Source: Hevea brasiliensis (taxonomy: Eukaryota; Streptophyta; Magnoliopsida; Malpighiales; Euphorbiaceae). Taken from it: a stretch of 64,000 nt of DNA. The DNA is taken from positions 8,305,481 through 8,369,480 of the forward strand of contig NC_079502.1 in assembly GCF_030052815.1 (NCBI RefSeq), in the 5' to 3' direction. Each line of letters starts with the position of its first letter. Position 1 is the first letter of the stretch. The notes under the pieces are model-generated. The model was not told where the DNA came from. It was given only the letters and a program-made list of their open reading frames with translations, and searched no databases. The translations under genes were made by a program, and so were the position numbers. Below are positions 52,855 to 63,386 of the stretch, one piece after another.

Positions 52855-53350
52855 GGGAGGTTTCGTTTACCTAAGCCATACAAGGACAGATCAAAGAACC
52901 CATAGTAGGCCTTCAAACCTGAGACACTATAAAATAAATAGCATATAATATATACCTTTTTATTTAGGAATACACCCCTTAGGGAATATTTCCTATAATA
53001 TGCCAAGGAATATGCTCCTATCAATTTTTCTTATAAATAGGGTCAAGTAAGGATGGAAAGGGGTTCATTCCCTTAGACCTTCTCTCTCTTCCTCTCTCTT
53101 CCCTTATTGCTCTACTACCCTGCTCTCTCTTTCCTCTCTATTGTATCTCTATTATACTATTGCCCCTTCTAACTTGAGTGTTAAAGGGTCCTCACCAAGG
53201 ACTTCCTTGTTGGACCTCTGACCCTTTTTACTTTATTTGTAGGTCCTTATATCTGAGACAATAAAAGTGAGATCATATTAGTGAAGCAATAATTTCAAAC
53301 TTCATCAACTTCATTCTCAGCTAGATTTAGAAATCCTTCCTTAATGATTC
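52855..53350 (+). mobile_element. Probable LTR or TRIM fragment with TATA box
   Basis: Contains TATAAATA (53032–53039), a pyrimidine-rich leader-like block and then GAGTGTTAAAGGGTCCTCACC and GGACCTCTGACCC. This layout is commonly seen in U3–R–U5 of plant LTR elements. No clear TG…CA ends or target duplication were found, so this is a tentative call. Confidence 0.4.
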
Positions 53351-54868
53351 AAGAGGAGCTTGAAAGCCATAGAGAACCTGTGTGAATTTGGTAGAGTTCT
53401 TGCATCTCACTCTCTTATGGCCCTTGAGTGATTGGAAGCTCTAGACTAGGAGTCAGTAGCGTCACCGAAATTACCAAAACCCTACTTATTGACCACACTT
53501 GCAAAGCATAAAGAAAACACACACCAAAATTAGAGAAAAATAACAAATAAACCCAACATAAATATCTTTCTTGGAACCCTTATCGCTTAAGCACCAAATT
53601 TGTCAAAATTAAAAAAAAAAAAAACTATACAAAAGTATTTATGCTCCAATCAAAGATGAGGAGGGTGAGACCCCTCCTCCAATTAGGAGAAGGCCTGCCC
53701 TATTCAAAACGGGTAAAGACAAACTTTCAAAAAACAGGCATAAGTAACTCTTCAAGAGCAAAGAATGAAAGAAGGAAAACAAGAGAAAAATCTCTCTCTA
53801 AATACAAAAGATGAAAAATGACTTTAATTTTGAACCCAAAATTTTTTTTTGGTTGAATTAAACTTTACAAGTCTCTTAAGAGATCGACACACTAATACTG
53901 AAATACACATTTCATCCTTCACTATTTTAATTATTTCAAACCAAATGAGATGAACTAATTTTTTTACACGGTCATTGAAAGCAACACAACATGGTTGCAA
54001 TGTGCCATCCGAAAAGAAAAATGAGAAAGAAAAGTTTGTTAGGCGATTTGGCTCATCCAAAATTATTACCCGCAGCGCACAGCCAAATGGGAAATGCCGT
54101 GAGGTGCGAGTTAACATTTTCCCATCATTGCTCCCAAAATAGGTTAAAAGGACTGACTCCACCAACCGAGTGACCCCGTAACTTCACAACCATTCATTTT
54201 TCACGTCCCTTTTTTTTTTACTGCAGTGAACGTCATTTTACCATCTGTGGGGTGTACGGAAGTTTGTGATGGTGGCACGGGGGAAGACGCGGCGGACACT
54301 GTGGCAGCGACCCTCTGAACTGGCGGATTTGACTGTGCCACTGCCACTGCTTCCGTGACAAAATACACATTTTTTATTTTATTTTCTTTTTTTTTAAAAA
54401 AAAAAACAAATTTTCTTTTTATATAATATGAGCCAATAACGGAGAAGAAGAAGAAGAAGAGGCAGTGTGGTCCCCAGGAGAACACGAGGCTAGCAAGGAT
54501 CGAGGCATGGACCCCGTGTGACTGACACGTGTCCATGAAGCGTCTAAGGAATGTCCATTTGTCCAGTGCATTATGACCTGGGCCAACTGCCGATAGCCAG
54601 TAGCTCCTTCTGGCGTGCCTAGAAAAGCAATGAGAGAATTCATTCCTTTCCATACCGGAAACAAATCAATTCTCTTCCAAAGCAATCTGTTGTCTTCTGG
54701 TCTCTCTCTCTCTTTCTCTCTCTCTCTCTCAACATGCTCTTGAATATATGCACAGCCCTCTTCGTAACCAGACTGAGTCTCTTATCTTTCTCTTTTGTTT
54801 AGTTTTTTTTCTTTAACATAATCTTGATTTGTCATATCTTTTCTCTTCTTTTATCCGAAAACGTAAGG
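53351..54868. other. Intergenic DNA and promoter of the dCTPP1-like gene
   Basis: No gene supported. Minus-strand ORFs at 53824–54165 and 54201–54653 look spurious (low-complexity Phe/Lys runs from poly-T/A). A G-box core CACGTG lies at 54526–54531 and a CT-rich tract at about 54701–54731, about 340 and 140 bp before the gene start. Confidence 0.5.
54526..54531 (+). promoter_or_regulatory. G-box (ACACGTGT)
   Basis: Perfect palindromic G-box with ACACGTGT context about 340 bp upstream of the dCTPP1-like ATG; a bZIP/bHLH binding site type. Function is inferred from position only. Confidence 0.35.
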
Positions 54869-55946
54869 ATGACTGGTGTATCAGATGGAGAAAGTGTCTC
54901 TCTCGATCTTCTCAAGAAGAAAATGGCTGAGTTTGCTCAGGAAAGAGACTGGGATCGCTTTCATAGCCCCAGAAATCTACTTTTGGCTCTGGTATACGTT
55001 TTCACCTTAAATATAATAATCTTCTCTGCCTTTTCATCTCATTAATTTTGGGTTCCTCTTTTATTCGATTCTGGGTGACTGTTTGTCTGATATCTGAAAG
55101 GAGGATGAGGAGGAAGAAGAAGGAAGAATAAGGAGGAGAAAGATCATATAATGATATTACTCTATTATTGCTGTGCTTTTGTTCCATTATTTATTTGAGT
55201 TTTTCATTATTTGACCAAACGAATACAACTGAAGCCAATTGGGTTTATTTGAAATTTTAATCATTTCTTTGTTTTCACTTCATTTTGTTGTTACCAACCT
55301 TCAAGTGGGTCTCTTTGTCTTTTGTTTGCTTCCTCCAATTACTTTCTTCAATCTCAAGTTAGGGTTTTTAATTCCTATTTAGCCAGCCATCCCCCTCTGT
55401 ATATCTCTAGTCAAACTAGACCAACTGTGCAAATAGATCATCCTTTTTGTTTGTTATGTCACAGCAATCCAAAGAAAACACACTTTTTAGTTTTTACGCA
55501 CTTTTCTTTGTTGCTTTTTCGCTTTTGTCTTTGTGACAACCCACAAAGACAAAGCCAAAAAAAAAAAAAAATCAGAACAGTGATTCTTGATCCTTTTTCT
55601 TTCATGGGTTAAAATAAAACTTGATTTTTATCAGACTGAGTTAAAAGATGTTGGACTGTTTGATTCACAGGTGGGTGAAGTTGGAGAACTATCAGAGATA
55701 TTTCAGTGGAAAGGAGAAGTGCCAAAGGGACTCCCTGATTGGAAAGAAGAAGAGAAACTGCACCTTGGGGAAGAGCTCTCTGATGTTCTGCTGTATCTTG
55801 TCAGGCTTTCTGATATATGTGGAATTGACTTAGGCAAAGCTGCCCTGAGAAAAGTAGAACTGAATGCCATCAAGTACCCAGTAAGCATGTGCAAAGGGTC
55901 TTCCAAGAAATACAACAGCAATAGTAATAATAGCACTCATAACTGA
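54869..55946 (+). CDS. dCTP pyrophosphatase 1-like NTP-PPase (MazG fold)
   Basis: Two exons, 54869–54991 and 55671–55946, with a 679-bp phase-0 intron, encode 132 aa. SLDLLKKKMAEFAQERDW starts the all-alpha fold. Metal-binding residues follow the family pattern E-x2-E (Glu47, Glu50 in VGEVGELSEIFQW) and E-x2-D (Glu76, Asp79 in EELSDVLLYLVRLSD), with aromatic Trp54 next to the site. KYP marks the conserved end, and a low-complexity Ser/Asn tail closes the protein. By family it hydrolyses dCTP and modified dCTPs to the monophosphate and pyrophosphate, cleaning the nucleotide pool in cytosol or nucleus. The start codon is the first ATG in frame and gives the usual short N-terminus. No damage was seen. 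Which nucleotide is preferred cannot be told from sequence. Confidence 0.94.
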
Positions 55947-57474
55947 GAATAGACCAGTTGACTGTATTTTTTGGCCTGCTGCCCTGAAACACAACTACAG
56001 CTTCAAGACTTTTTGGGCCATTTTGTCGAGTTTGTGCCTTGTTTGTTTGGGAAATGGACAAGTGTTTTAGGTAATTAGTAGGGTTTTTGATGGGTATGGT
56101 TGTTTGGGGGTGGTGGTGGTGGTTGGTTTAGCATAGAAGTGGCAAACTAGCAATTAGCAAGCAAGTGTAGGAGTGAGTAGACTGCATGGAGGCTAGTATG
56201 GGTGGCTTTATTTTTGGCATTTATTCTTGCAGATTTTTTATTTGCTGTTTTAGCTTTGAGTCAAATCCCTCTTGACAGATAAGGTAGTGAAACATATACA
56301 TATATTTGTGAGAATTATGAGCAAATAGACTAAAACAAATAAATAAATAAATTTTATGCCATTTAACTATAAGTACAATTTAACTTAAAATTTTTGAGCA
56401 AAATTATATATTTATTTTAAAATCCGATCCAAAGCTCATATTATTCGCTCAGACAAGATGACGAAGCCCAAAAAGAAAAAAAAAATTAATTGAAAATTAT
56501 CTTATGACTCCATTAAATAAGAAGTTTTGATTTTTTTTTTTTTAGTAGTATAAGAAGTTTTGATTTTTTTTTTAATCACAGTCTAATGGGATTATAATAT
56601 AGGCTTGATAATTAATTAGGATGTTACCTCTTGATTGAAAGTGAAGCAATGATGAAGGTAAATCAATTAATTAATTAATTAAAACCATAGTTGCCATAAT
56701 AAATTTAATTTGTTTTATTATAGCTCTAATCCGGACAAAGAAAGCATAAACTATGTATGGCGAGCATTGAATTCTTTACTAGGTGATGAGTTGGGTTAAC
56801 ACTAATAATTTATTATATTTAAATCTCTAACCCCTTTCCTAAATTCTATTTAAAAATTAAAATTTATTCTAGGATCTTAATTTCATTGAAGGGAAGAATT
56901 TATCGTAATAACTCACTTTTTTTTTTTAATTATTATTAAATTATTTTTCATACATTAAGAGTACACTGCTCAGTAGCATTGATTGGTTCAATAATTATAA
57001 TTTTTCATTTTTGTTAGTGTTGAGTTACTAAATTAGTATCCTACTCAAAACCCTGTCATTAAAGTGCTAATGTGTTATTCTATAAAAAGTTGAAATTATG
57101 CTTTTACTAATATTTTAAATCGTTGATAAACTGGTAAATGCTCGATTTTATAATTAATATCAAAATTAAAATCATAAATTCAAATTTTTTATAAATACTC
57201 TAAGAATTATTGATATGGAGTGAGAATAGATTATTGGGTTAATATTTACCTAAATTTCTTTGACTCATAGCGCTTAGATTATGCTATAAGTAGATAGAGT
57301 TACATCTCTGCTAATAGCTTAAATTTTTTGCACTGTGATAAACACCGGATCACACAACTCTTTTACCTATCACCATGATATTATAATCATCTTTAAAATT
57401 ATAATATTTTGATTTTCAATTTCAATTAAATAAAATAAATGGAAAAAAGCAAATATATTTTAAGCTAAGTTATA
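55947..57474. other. 3' flank of dCTPP1-like gene and intergenic DNA
   Basis: The first 300–400 bp are probably 3' UTR, with (GGT)n near 56110 and AATAAA-type repeats near 56338. The rest is AT-rich with no gene or clear repeat. Confidence 0.55.
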
Positions 57475-57482
57475 GTTACTTT

Positions 57483-58003
57483 TAGGGGTGTGCAAACGGT
57501 CGGTTCGGTTTCGAATCGAACCGAACCGATAAAACCGAAAACCGAAAATCGAAGATTTTAAAAACCGAACCGATTGATAAGAGAAAACCGAATCGAATCG
57601 AATCGATAAATTTTGGTTCGGTTCAATTTTAAACCGATCAAATCGAAATTTATAAAATTTTATATTTTTAACATTAAATCTAAATAATAAAAACATAAAA
57701 ACAAAAAAAATTGAAAATCAAAACTCAAAAATCTTTAGGTTCGGTTCGGTTTTCTTTGATTTCGGTTTGATTCGATTCGGTTCGATTCAATTTGATTCGA
57801 TTTTTTTTATTTCCTATATATATTAATAATTTCGGTTCGGTTCGGTTTTTTTAATTTTTTTATGAAAATAACCGAACCGATTAATCGAAATTATCAAAAT
57901 TATAAACCGAACCGAATCAATTAAATTTTAAAATCGAACCGATTAAACCAAATTAATCGGTTCGGTTCGATTTTTCAATTTAAACCGAAAACTGCACACC
58001 CTA
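57483..58003 (+). mobile_element. hAT-type MITE with 8-bp target duplication
   Basis: A 521-bp element whose ends TAGGGGTGTGCA and TGCACACCCTA form terminal inverted repeats. It is flanked by GTTACTTT on both sides (57475–57482 and 58004–58011). TAGGG-type ends plus an 8-bp duplication are hallmarks of hAT elements. The inside is built from many copies of CGGTTCGGTT/AACCGAACCG in both orientations, giving strong self-complementarity and no coding capacity. Confidence 0.9.
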
Positions 58004-58011
58004 GTTACTTT

Positions 58012-59195
58012 ATATTGGTCTTTCATGCACCAATGTTTTTTAGGACAGCACATAGCATGCTAAAAGATTTGAACCCTAATTATTGGGCTTCTCTGTCTAG
58101 TGTTCTTAAATTCCATTAGTAGTTAGATATCACAAGCCATGAAGACTCGGCCCCATCAATCTCTGCCAACCATATGGGTCCATTGTAAATCTATGCAGAA
58201 TGACTTCTTCTTTTTAGCAAATAAAAAAATTTATCTTTATATTTAATTAATATTGCTAAAAAATTTATTTTGATATTTAATTAATAACTTATATGAAAAT
58301 AAATTAAATAAAAAAAATAAAAAAGAGTAGGAGATGCAGAGGACTAAGGAGGGTAACAAGTCGGATATTTTCAACTACTTAATTGAATTTTTTAAAATAA
58401 ATTTAAATAATATATAATCAGATTTACATTAAATTTAAATTTATAAATGGGATACCATTTATGTAATTAATTAATTAATAATGTATTTTTTATAATAATA
58501 TTTATAATATATTTTAAATAAATAAAATTTAAATATTTTATAAATTTATTAAAATTTTAAAATTTAAATTTTCTTTAAAATTATACACTTTATATAAAAT
58601 ATTAATTAAAATATAAAAAGTTAAATAGGTTCAGATATTATTTTAATATTAATAATGAGTTTGAGACGGTTTCATGTAATTTAAAATACATTTTAATCGA
58701 TTTTGAGCTAAATTTAACTATTAAAAATAATAATTAAATTCGAGTTCAATAAAATATTTTTATCATCTTTTTAGAGAGAGAGAGGTTATTCAAGAAAGAA
58801 CAAAATTATGATACAACTGGAATCATTATCAATCCAATGGAAAGATGCGGGTAGAAGGCATTAAGAAAAGAGTATGATTTGGTCTCCACATTACTAACAA
58901 GCCTAGAGTGCAAAAAGAGATGGTAATAATAACAGTAAGAACAAGTAAAAGTACAAGGAGACAAGGCAACATTAACATTCGAAAAATGTCATAAAATCTT
59001 TTGACCCCTTAAAAAATATTTTTGTCATATGACCAATGTTTCAAATTCCATTGCTTCCCTTGGTGTAGCCACTATGTCCATCCCACATATCTAAGGCCAT
59101 TTTTTAGGGTTAATTCAAGCCTTAAACTCCCTTTTTAGTTTATGGATTGCTATTCACACTAAATCAATTAAAAATAAAAAATTATTTTTTTATAG
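58012..59195. other. Intergenic DNA
   Basis: AT-rich up to about 58760 and more complex afterwards, with a short (GA)n at 58771. No gene, RNA or repeat border identified. Confidence 0.5.
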
Positions 59196-59741
59196 TATGT
59201 GTCGATGCCATATTTTAGCCGATCCCCGAAATCAATAAACTTTGAAACCGATCCCCAGCACTGAGTCTCCCTTTGCCAGCCAATCACATTTCCGATCTCT
59301 CCTCAAAAGGAATCGAATCAATACTAAGTCCCCATATCGCTCAAAGCCTCACAGATCTCTCAAATCAATTGTCAAATCTCCTAGCCAGTCAATCACATTT
59401 CCAATCTCTTGTCTAGCGAAACCAAACCAATGTCAGGCCTTCATGCCACCAGTCTTATTGCCGATCTCTCTTTTAAAAGTTTGGGGATAATCGTCTAATA
59501 AAGTGAAGGTTCCAGTCCGGTTTAAGGATGATTCTGATCTTAAGTGTTCAAATCAAGCTTTCAATTTTAATCAAGTCCCATTTGGCGTTTGCCGATCTCT
59601 TGCTTACAATGTTTTCCGACCTCTTACACTTAGATTAATAATCACCTTTAGCTGTTGTTCTAATATGTTCAGACAATCAAGTGCTTATGCAACTTAGATA
59701 CTTTCCGATCTCATCCAAGCATTGAACAAAAAAAAGGAATT
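59196..59741. repeat. CCGATCTC-rich segment at the left end of the last retroelement region
   Basis: The heptamer CGATCTC or close variants recur near 59222, 59295, 59462, 59590 and 59705, separated by unrelated text. The sequence before about 59196 lacks it. Related CGATCT motifs dominate 61880–62190, so the same element probably starts here. A candidate TG terminus (TGTGTCGATGCC) lies near 59198. Confidence 0.45.
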
Positions 59742-61598
59742 TCATTTTATTTCAAATATATACAAGTCATTCGGCTGGAGGTGATCTCCAGCCTGTTCTA
59801 CATTTTGTTCACCCCCTCTATCACCTTCGGCCTCCTCCTCGCTATCCTCTTCGTCCTGGGGAGCTAGGTCCACCATCCAGGAGAAGTCCTCCTCGGGATA
59901 ACGCTTCCTGAGCTCGGCCAAGAGATCCCCATGACATAAGCACCAGCCTCCCTTGTCACTGCCTCTTCTTCTTTTGCTTTGAGCTCCTCAGTGAGGCTAG
60001 CGACTTCAGCAGCTCAGAGCACCCGAACCTCTTCAAGAATATGAGCCTGCTCGGCCAGCTTATCCTCGTAGAATTTCATCCACCCCTCAATTTCAGATAT
60101 GTAGTTTTGAGTTAACGAAAGTTGAGATCGGAGGGAAGCAGCTTCCTGACCCACCTTCTCGACCTCCTGCCTCAAGCGGTGAGCCTTCTCCTGGACAATG
60201 TGTTGGTTCACCAAACTCTCCACGCTCAGGCTCATAGTTTAGGTCAGGATATCATCGAGGTTGTTCGGGGTTAGCCTATCCCGATCCTCCAGAAGGCTGA
60301 TGGAGGACCCCAAGACCTTAGCAAAGCCCGGATTCTCTCGAACCGTACAGTTCTTCTCCAGCGAGTGGATCAGGATTTGAGCACTGCGGGAAAGGGTCCT
60401 CACAGGTGGTTGGGAAGGACCCCTTTCCGCGCTTGAAGCAACCGGAGGAGGTGGTGGCGGCTCTTCTTGACGAAGAGGGGACCGGACCACTTCTATGTCA
60501 GGGATCGGCGATCCCGAGGGTTGAGATGAGCCTCCTTGCATTTCCTCGGGATCATGCCTGGGCGTCTGAAGGGCCTCGGCCTGCTTCATCTCCAGCACTT
60601 TCTGGGAGACCTCTCTTTTTCGCTTTCGGCTCTCCTTGGAAGCCTCATCACTCGCCATACCTGCACAAAGAAAAGGTCAGTGAGATCGCTAAGGCCCAAA
60701 GATCAGAGATATAGAAAGTACCGAGGCCGAGGTCAGAGAGCTGAAGCCCGCATTCTTCGCCAGTAATCAACTCCATTGTCTAATGATGCAGTTCGGCCGT
60801 CACTGCATCTAAACAAGAGAACTTCTGTCGGGCCGCCTGATCTTTCAGTTCCATCACCATTAGGCCTTCTTCCCTATTCAGGGTGATGCGCTTCAGAATT
60901 AACGGGCCCTGATGCAGCCAGCTGCGTGGGAAACCCTCAAAGCCGTTCGGAATTTTGCTCCTCAGAATAAAGAAGCGATTCTTCCAATTCTTCAGGGAGG
61001 AGGGTAAATCAGTAAAATGCCCACAATGTGGCTTCGCCTGGAAGAACCAATACTCGTCGTCCTTTCGACGAGTTAGCCTATATAGTTCGGCGAACACCTT
61101 AGCTGTAGGACTGAGTCCTTTGGCTCGGCAAAGGCCTCTGAAGGCTACTAGGATCCGCCATGAGTTCGGGTGAACTTGGGCTATGCACACTTGGTGAAAT
61201 TTTAGAACTTCCTTGAAGAAGTTATCGAGAGGGAACCGCAGCCCGACTTTTAATTGCTCTTCGTATACCATGATCATATCATTCTCTTCGAAGAAGTGAT
61301 AGGCTCAAAGATCACCATGACACTTAATGAGTTCGTATGAATCGGGCTGAATGTTATACTCTTGGCTGAACGACTGCAGGTCGGTTTCTTAAAGGATTGA
61401 TGGCAGCTCGTCCATGGGGAGGTTTTCTCTCCCTGAAGAATGTGTTTGCCTCGAGGGTGCTGCTTGACCACGGGCTGGAACGGAAGTCCTAGGAGATTTA
61501 GGTCTCCCGCTCGGTCCGACCACTTCTACCTCATCTGACGACCACGAGATCTGAACGAAAGGGGGGCTTGCCGCTCTCTGACCCTCGGCGCCACTCAT
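59742..61598 (-). pseudogene. 'Putative gypsy-type transposon' ORF (PF04195-like), decayed
   Basis: Minus-strand gene with ATG at 61598 and two exons split by a 61-bp GT–AG intron (60721–60661). Order: Ser/Pro-rich start (MSGAEGQRAASPPF); core with LKVGLRFPLDNFFKEVL, HPNSWRILVAF and DDEYWFFQAK, the signature of the plant PF04195 domain; after the intron a Lys/Arg-rich and proline-rich linker; a coiled coil (about 60235–60014); and an acidic tail (EEDSEEEAEGD) ending at the stop at 59742. In-frame stops: 61389, near 61305, 60780, 60236 and 60011. A frameshift near 59935 precedes the tail. Nearly all stops are one C-to-T change from Gln or Arg codons. Despite the Pfam name its role is unknown; in plants it is found in retroelements, often antisense to gag–pol. 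Confidence 0.75.
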
Positions 61599-61754
61599 TT
61601 TCAAAAAAGAAGAGAAAATTTAAACTAAAAAAGGATCAAAACCCTTACCGGAGTGTGATCGGTGTCGGATGAACTTGAAGAAAACGAGAGGATTTTGGAA
61701 TCACTCGCGAGAGGCTGAAAATGACATAAGGAAGCAACTGGCTGACCCATCCCC

Positions 61755-61762
61755 TATTTATA
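61755..61762 (-). promoter_or_regulatory. TATA box of the PF04195-like gene
   Basis: Minus strand TATAAATA within GGGTATAAATAGGGG, 157 bp before the ATG at 61598. Just upstream is TAAATGCTCAGA. A similar arrangement stands before the next minus-strand ORF (62728–62737). Confidence 0.6.
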
Positions 61763-62050
61763 CCCGTCTGAGCATTTAATGCTCACGGTGTCCCAAGCGG
61801 CGCATCGGTTACCGGGATTCGCCAGCTTTTTCTGACACGTCTCACGAATATTTCGGAAATTCCATAATTGAACAAGGAGAGATCGGCTGGTTAAAAGACC
61901 GGCAGATTAAGGTGGTTGTTTGGAATTACAGATCGGTTAAGGGCTATTCAGTTAAGAATCGGATCGAATGAACACATCAGAGATCGGAAAATAACCAATG
62001 CGATAATAATAAAATGATAATTGACAAAATAAAATTTTATTTACAAAATG

Positions 62051-62190
62051 TCAAATTACATCATTTGGGCGATCTTCAGAGATCGAGTTACATTAAAGGT
62101 CAAATTACATCATTTGGGCGATCTCCAGAGATCGGGTTACATTAAAAGTCGGATTACATCATTTGGGCGATCTCTAGAGATCGGCAGTAC
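62051..62190 (-). repeat. Three 49-bp tandem repeats each with a CGATCT hairpin
   Basis: Copies start at 62051, 62100 and 62149. Each has TTACATCATTTGGG, followed by CGATCT-NNNN-AGATCG, with loops TCAG, CCAG and CTAG; the stems are identical and the loops vary. The array lies 31–170 bp past the stop of the minus-strand ORF at 62221–62643, so it would form serial hairpins in that transcript's 3' UTR. Confidence 0.85.
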
Positions 62191-62220
62191 ATCCCATCTA
62201 ATAAAGACCTATGTCAAAGC

Positions 62221-62643
62221 CTAGTCTCGTGGCTGAATCAAAAGATGTGTTAGACTAGCCATCGACATCGGACAGATATACAGCTCAGATGGGGGGATTA
62301 TGACTCTCATGAGGATGAGAGAGGTCGTCATCAATGTTATAGCTCGGAACTGAGCCGCTGTCGGGACACCCAATGTGGTGAGAAGCCAAATGAACTTTGA
62401 AGGGCAGTCACCAAAGATCGGAGGGAAATTAGCAGTCTTCTCGCCCGAAATCAGTTCGCCGATCATATTGGTCGACCAACTCGAGGTTGACACGATCGTT
62501 ATTCTCGATTTGGATCGGTGAATTAGTCCGGTTCTCTCACTGACATCAAATATGGTCATAATGATTTTCTGATCACCGAGGTCGAAAATTGTCAGTCGGT
62601 GAACAAGGTGAACAGCCGGGAAAAGATCAAAAGCAGCTATCAT
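62221..62643 (-). CDS. Unrecognised 140-aa ORF in the retroelement region
   Basis: Open minus-strand frame. I take the ATG at 62643 (MIAAFDLFPAVHLVHRLTIF) because it follows a TATA box by 85 bp. The frame stays open upstream to 63024 but without need. The product is moderately hydrophobic, with IGELISGEKTANFPPIF, SKFIWLLTTLG and RVIIPPSELYICPM. There is no catalytic motif, metal site or clear transmembrane segment that I can name. Unlike the adjacent PF04195-like gene it has no internal stop. It may be a second antisense accessory ORF of the same element, or a long chance frame; the paired promoter argues for the first. Confidence 0.4.
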   Translation of the reverse strand: MIAAFDLFPAVHLVHRLTIFDLGDQKIIMTIFDVSERTGLIHRSKSRITIVSTSSWSTNMIGELISGEKTANFPPIFGDCPSKFIWLLTTLGVPTAAQFRAITLMTTSLILMRVIIPPSELYICPMSMASLTHLLIQPRD

Positions 62644-62727
62644 GGCTGGGATTGTTACCGGAGTAGTTAGAACAGGAAAAGTGAGAAAGAAGAGAAAATG
62701 AAATGCGGGAGGATTTTCTGACAAGGG

Positions 62728-62737
62728 TATATATATA
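62728..62737 (-). promoter_or_regulatory. TATA box of the 140-aa ORF
   Basis: TATATATATA on the minus strand within CTATATATATACCC, 85 bp before the ATG at 62643, preceded by TAAATGCTCAGG as at the neighbouring minus-strand promoter. Confidence 0.5.
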
Positions 62738-63378
62738 GAGAGAAGGCCTGAGCATTTATGGCTAGCAGAAAACGAAGCGGACGCCTCGGAAATTGAAAGA
62801 ATAAATGCCTTGACTAAACCAACCCGGACAAAGGAGAAAACTATGGAATGAGAGAGATCGGGAGAGCGGCCCAGCATGAGAGTTCGGAAAAAGAGCACAT
62901 TGGAAAGATTGGAAGGGAGGGGAGATTGGAATGCAAAGAGAATAAGACAACTTCCCATGACTGTCGTCATGATCAGAGCCGAGGTAGTTAAAGAGTTGCA
63001 GACGAGATCAAATCTCCTCCGCACTCCTCATTTGCAGAATCGCCCACATTGCTGACAGGTGCCAGAGTATGTCATGATAGTCCTGTACATCTCAATCTCT
63101 ACCGTTGATCTTACTTGTAAGGACAAGTCCGGAGCCCTTGGATCAAAGAAGAAGACGACAAGACCGGCGCCTTTTATTCCCAGCCCTCGGATCTCCCTTG
63201 ACAAGGAAATTTTGGGCTGTCAGATTATAAGAGAGAAAGGACAAATATTCTGAAAAGGATCTCAGCCGTTCATTTTGATTCTCTTTGATTCTCAAACATC
63301 AAATCATGTCCTTTAAGATCTAAACCTTCCATCTCCTTCAAGGGGAATCCTGACCCTTCATTGGGAACCCACGTTCCC

Positions 63379-63386
63379 TATAAATA
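63379..63386 (+). promoter_or_regulatory. Plus-strand TATA box, probable LTR promoter
   Basis: CCCTATAAATATCTGC is a good plant TATA context. Everything from about 63400 to the window end is ORF-poor and of ordinary composition, as in the R–U5/leader of a large LTR element. If so, the minus-strand ORFs to the left would be antisense to this transcript. Confidence 0.5.

Noticed and set aside
54201..54653. 150-codon minus-strand ORF in the dCTPP1-like promoter
   Set aside because: Contains poly-Phe and poly-Lys runs from T/A tracts, no recognisable domain, and lies head-to-head in a promoter region.
62644..63024. N-terminal extension of the 140-aa ORF to 267 codons
   Set aside because: The extension lacks an ATG at its border, spans the TATA box at 62728, and reads as low-information hydrophobic text.
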